From NCBI GenBank assembly GCA_937976375.1, contig CALJRU010000062.1, positions 1 to 32,334 of the forward strand: a DNA stretch of 32,334 nt. The letters run 5' to 3'. The first letter of the stretch is position 1; each line of letters starts with the position of its first letter. Shown piece by piece: positions 31,249 to 32,334 of the stretch. Under the pieces are notes generated by a model. It was not told the DNA's origin. It saw only the letters and a list, made by a program, of their open reading frames with translations, and searched no databases. Source of the DNA: an uncultured Peptococcaceae bacterium. Its GTDB lineage: Bacteria > Bacillota > Peptococcia > Peptococcales > Peptococcaceae. Both the position numbers and the translations under genes were made by a program.

Positions 31249-32244
31249 ATGTCTATTAAAATTGGTATTAACGGATTTGGTCGTATTGGCCGCTTGGTTG
31301 CACGTATTGCTGTAATGGATCCGGAAGTTGAACTGGTCGCCATCAACTCAACTTCTGACGCCGAAGGAACCGCTCGTCTTTTTGAATATGACTCCACCCA
31401 CGGCATTTACAAGGGCGACGTTTCTTATGAAGAAGGCGTTCTGATCGTTGACGGCCAGCGCATCACCCTCTTCTCCGACCGTGATCCTAAAAACCTCAAA
31501 TGGGGCGAAGTCGGCGCAGACATTGTCATCGACTCCACTGGTAAATTCAAGACCCTGGATACCGCTTCTGTGCATCTCGAATCCGGCGCCAAAAAAGTTG
31601 TTATCACTGCACCATCCAGTGATGCTCCAATGATCGTTATGGGTGTTAACGAAAACACCTATGACCCATCCATGAACATCGTTTCCAATGCCAGCTGCAC
31701 CACCAACTGCTTGGCTCCTGTGACAAAAGTCATCTATGATAACTTCACCATCATTGCCGGGGCAATGACCACCGTTCATTCCTTCACCAATGACCAGAAG
31801 AATCTCGATGCACGCCATAAGGACCCTCGTCGTGCACGCGGCTGCACCCAGTCCATCATCCCAACCACCACTGGTGCTGCCAAGGCAATGGGCAAAATCA
31901 TTCCTGAACTGAATGGCAAAATGAATGGCTTTGCACTGCGTGTGCCAACACCAAACGTTTCCCTGACCGACGTTGTTTTCCAAATCAAAGAAGACTTCAC
32001 CGTTGAACAGGTAAACAACCTGCTGAAAGAAGCCGCTGAAGGTCCAATGAAGGGCATCCTCGGTTATTCTGACAAGCCACTCGTCTCTATCGACTACAAC
32101 ACCGATCCACGTTCCTCCATCGTTGACGGCCTCTCCACCATGAAGGTTGGCGACGATCTGCTCAAAGTCATCGCTTGGTATGACAACGAATGGGGTTATA
32201 GCAATCGTGTTATTGATCTCGCAAAATACATTGCTACCAAATAA
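31249..32244 (+). CDS. gap: Glyceraldehyde-3-phosphate dehydrogenase (type I)
   Basis: Encodes 331 residues from ATG 31249. It oxidises glyceraldehyde-3-phosphate to 1,3-bisphosphoglycerate with NAD in glycolysis, or runs in reverse. The Rossmann motif is 'INGFGRIGRL' (8-17). The active-site Cys150 lies in 'SNASCTTNCLAP', the phosphate site is 'SFTNDQKNLDARHKD', and the catalytic partner region is 'WYDNEWGYSNRV' near the end. No pgk or tpi follows within the window. A perfect hairpin terminator is found 50 bases downstream, so gap appears monocistronic. Confidence 0.97.
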   Translation: MSIKIGINGFGRIGRLVARIAVMDPEVELVAINSTSDAEGTARLFEYDSTHGIYKGDVSYEEGVLIVDGQRITLFSDRDPKNLKWGEVGADIVIDSTGKFKTLDTASVHLESGAKKVVITAPSSDAPMIVMGVNENTYDPSMNIVSNASCTTNCLAPVTKVIYDNFTIIAGAMTTVHSFTNDQKNLDARHKDPRRARGCTQSIIPTTTGAAKAMGKIIPELNGKMNGFALRVPTPNVSLTDVVFQIKEDFTVEQVNNLLKEAAEGPMKGILGYSDKPLVSIDYNTDPRSSIVDGLSTMKVGDDLLKVIAWYDNEWGYSNRVIDLAKYIATK

Positions 32245-32253
32245 CAACCCATC

Positions 32254-32281
32254 AAAAAAGGCTCTTCATCATGAAGAGCCT
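32254..32281 (-). terminator. Hairpin with minus-strand T-run after gap
   Basis: AGGCTCTTCAT (32259-32269) and ATGAAGAGCCT (32271-32281) are perfect inverse copies with one base between. AAAAAA before it gives a T-run on the minus strand. It probably ends a minus-strand unit entering from beyond the window. Confidence 0.6.
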
Positions 32282-32293
32282 CAGACTGTAGAT

Positions 32294-32332
32294 AAACCCT
32301 ATTTTGGCATTTTTGCCAAAATAGGGTTTTCT
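32294..32332 (+). terminator. gap terminator
   Basis: AAACCCTATTTTGGCA (32294-32309) pairs perfectly with TGCCAAAATAGGGTTT (32314-32329) around four T and ends in TTTTCT. Confidence 0.9.
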
Positions 32333-32334
32333 CA

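Noticed and set aside
31348..32247. 299-codon frame antisense to gap
   Set aside because: A shadow of strong codon bias in gap; no start site and no domain.
1..32334. CRISPR arrays, rRNA genes, complete insertion sequences, prophage genes
   Set aside because: No regularly spaced repeats, no rRNA-like stretches, and no transposase or phage structural genes were seen.

Overview
The window looks like a chromosomal segment of a strictly anaerobic, fermentative Firmicute. Support comes from T-box and TPP leaders, strong sigma-A-type promoters, rho-independent terminators, a complete [FeFe]-hydrogenase locus, GTP-type PEP carboxykinase, and an IspH-S1 fusion gene in a cluster with cmk and a HutP-family gene. 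The fusion and its neighbours lean towards the Negativicutes (Veillonella/Phascolarctobacterium-type bacteria), but that placement is inference and no species call is made.

Layout. (1) 1-790: remnant of a conjugative-type mobile element: a GC-rich sigma-like gene and the first 24 codons of a helix-turn-helix protein. These abut, near 571-574, the first ~72 codons of a response regulator on the other strand, so both genes are broken at one junction. (2) 987-4146: sigma-A promoter, T-box leader (specifier probably UUC, Phe) and a three-gene ABC importer of the ABC_sub_bind/TrpXYZ type. (3) 4147-6578 (minus): GntR/YtrA-type regulator, ABC-2 exporter ATPase and permease, a DUF3592-like membrane protein and a 27-residue membrane microprotein, behind a promoter whose -10 lies in a palindrome. 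(4) 6592-8716: xpt, an ECF S-component and a metallo-beta-lactamase-fold protein.

(5) 8866-20621 (all minus): a self-contained [FeFe]-hydrogenase island in three transcription blocks. The upstream block is a TM1266-like regulator, hydE, hydG and hydF (H-cluster maturation). The middle block is hndA-hndB-hndC-hndD (NAD(P)-linked, probably electron-bifurcating hydrogenase). The downstream block is a thioredoxin-like [2Fe-2S] protein, a HydS-like sensory hydrogenase homologue with PAS domain, and a SpoIIE-type phosphatase. A plausible reading is that the last block senses H2 or redox state and signals through protein phosphorylation.

(6) 20790-22432: thiC under a terminating TPP riboswitch. (7) 22473-23504: hemolysin-III family protein and tRNA-Cys/tRNA-Leu. 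(8) 23713-28237 (minus): baiN-like flavoprotein, hutP-like gene, cmk and ispH-rpsA. (9) 28431-32334: pckG (+), rdgB and tRNA-Gly (-), gap (+), ending in two perfect hairpins. PckG, GAPDH and the hydrogenase fit an anaerobe balancing glycolytic/gluconeogenic carbon flow against H2 production.
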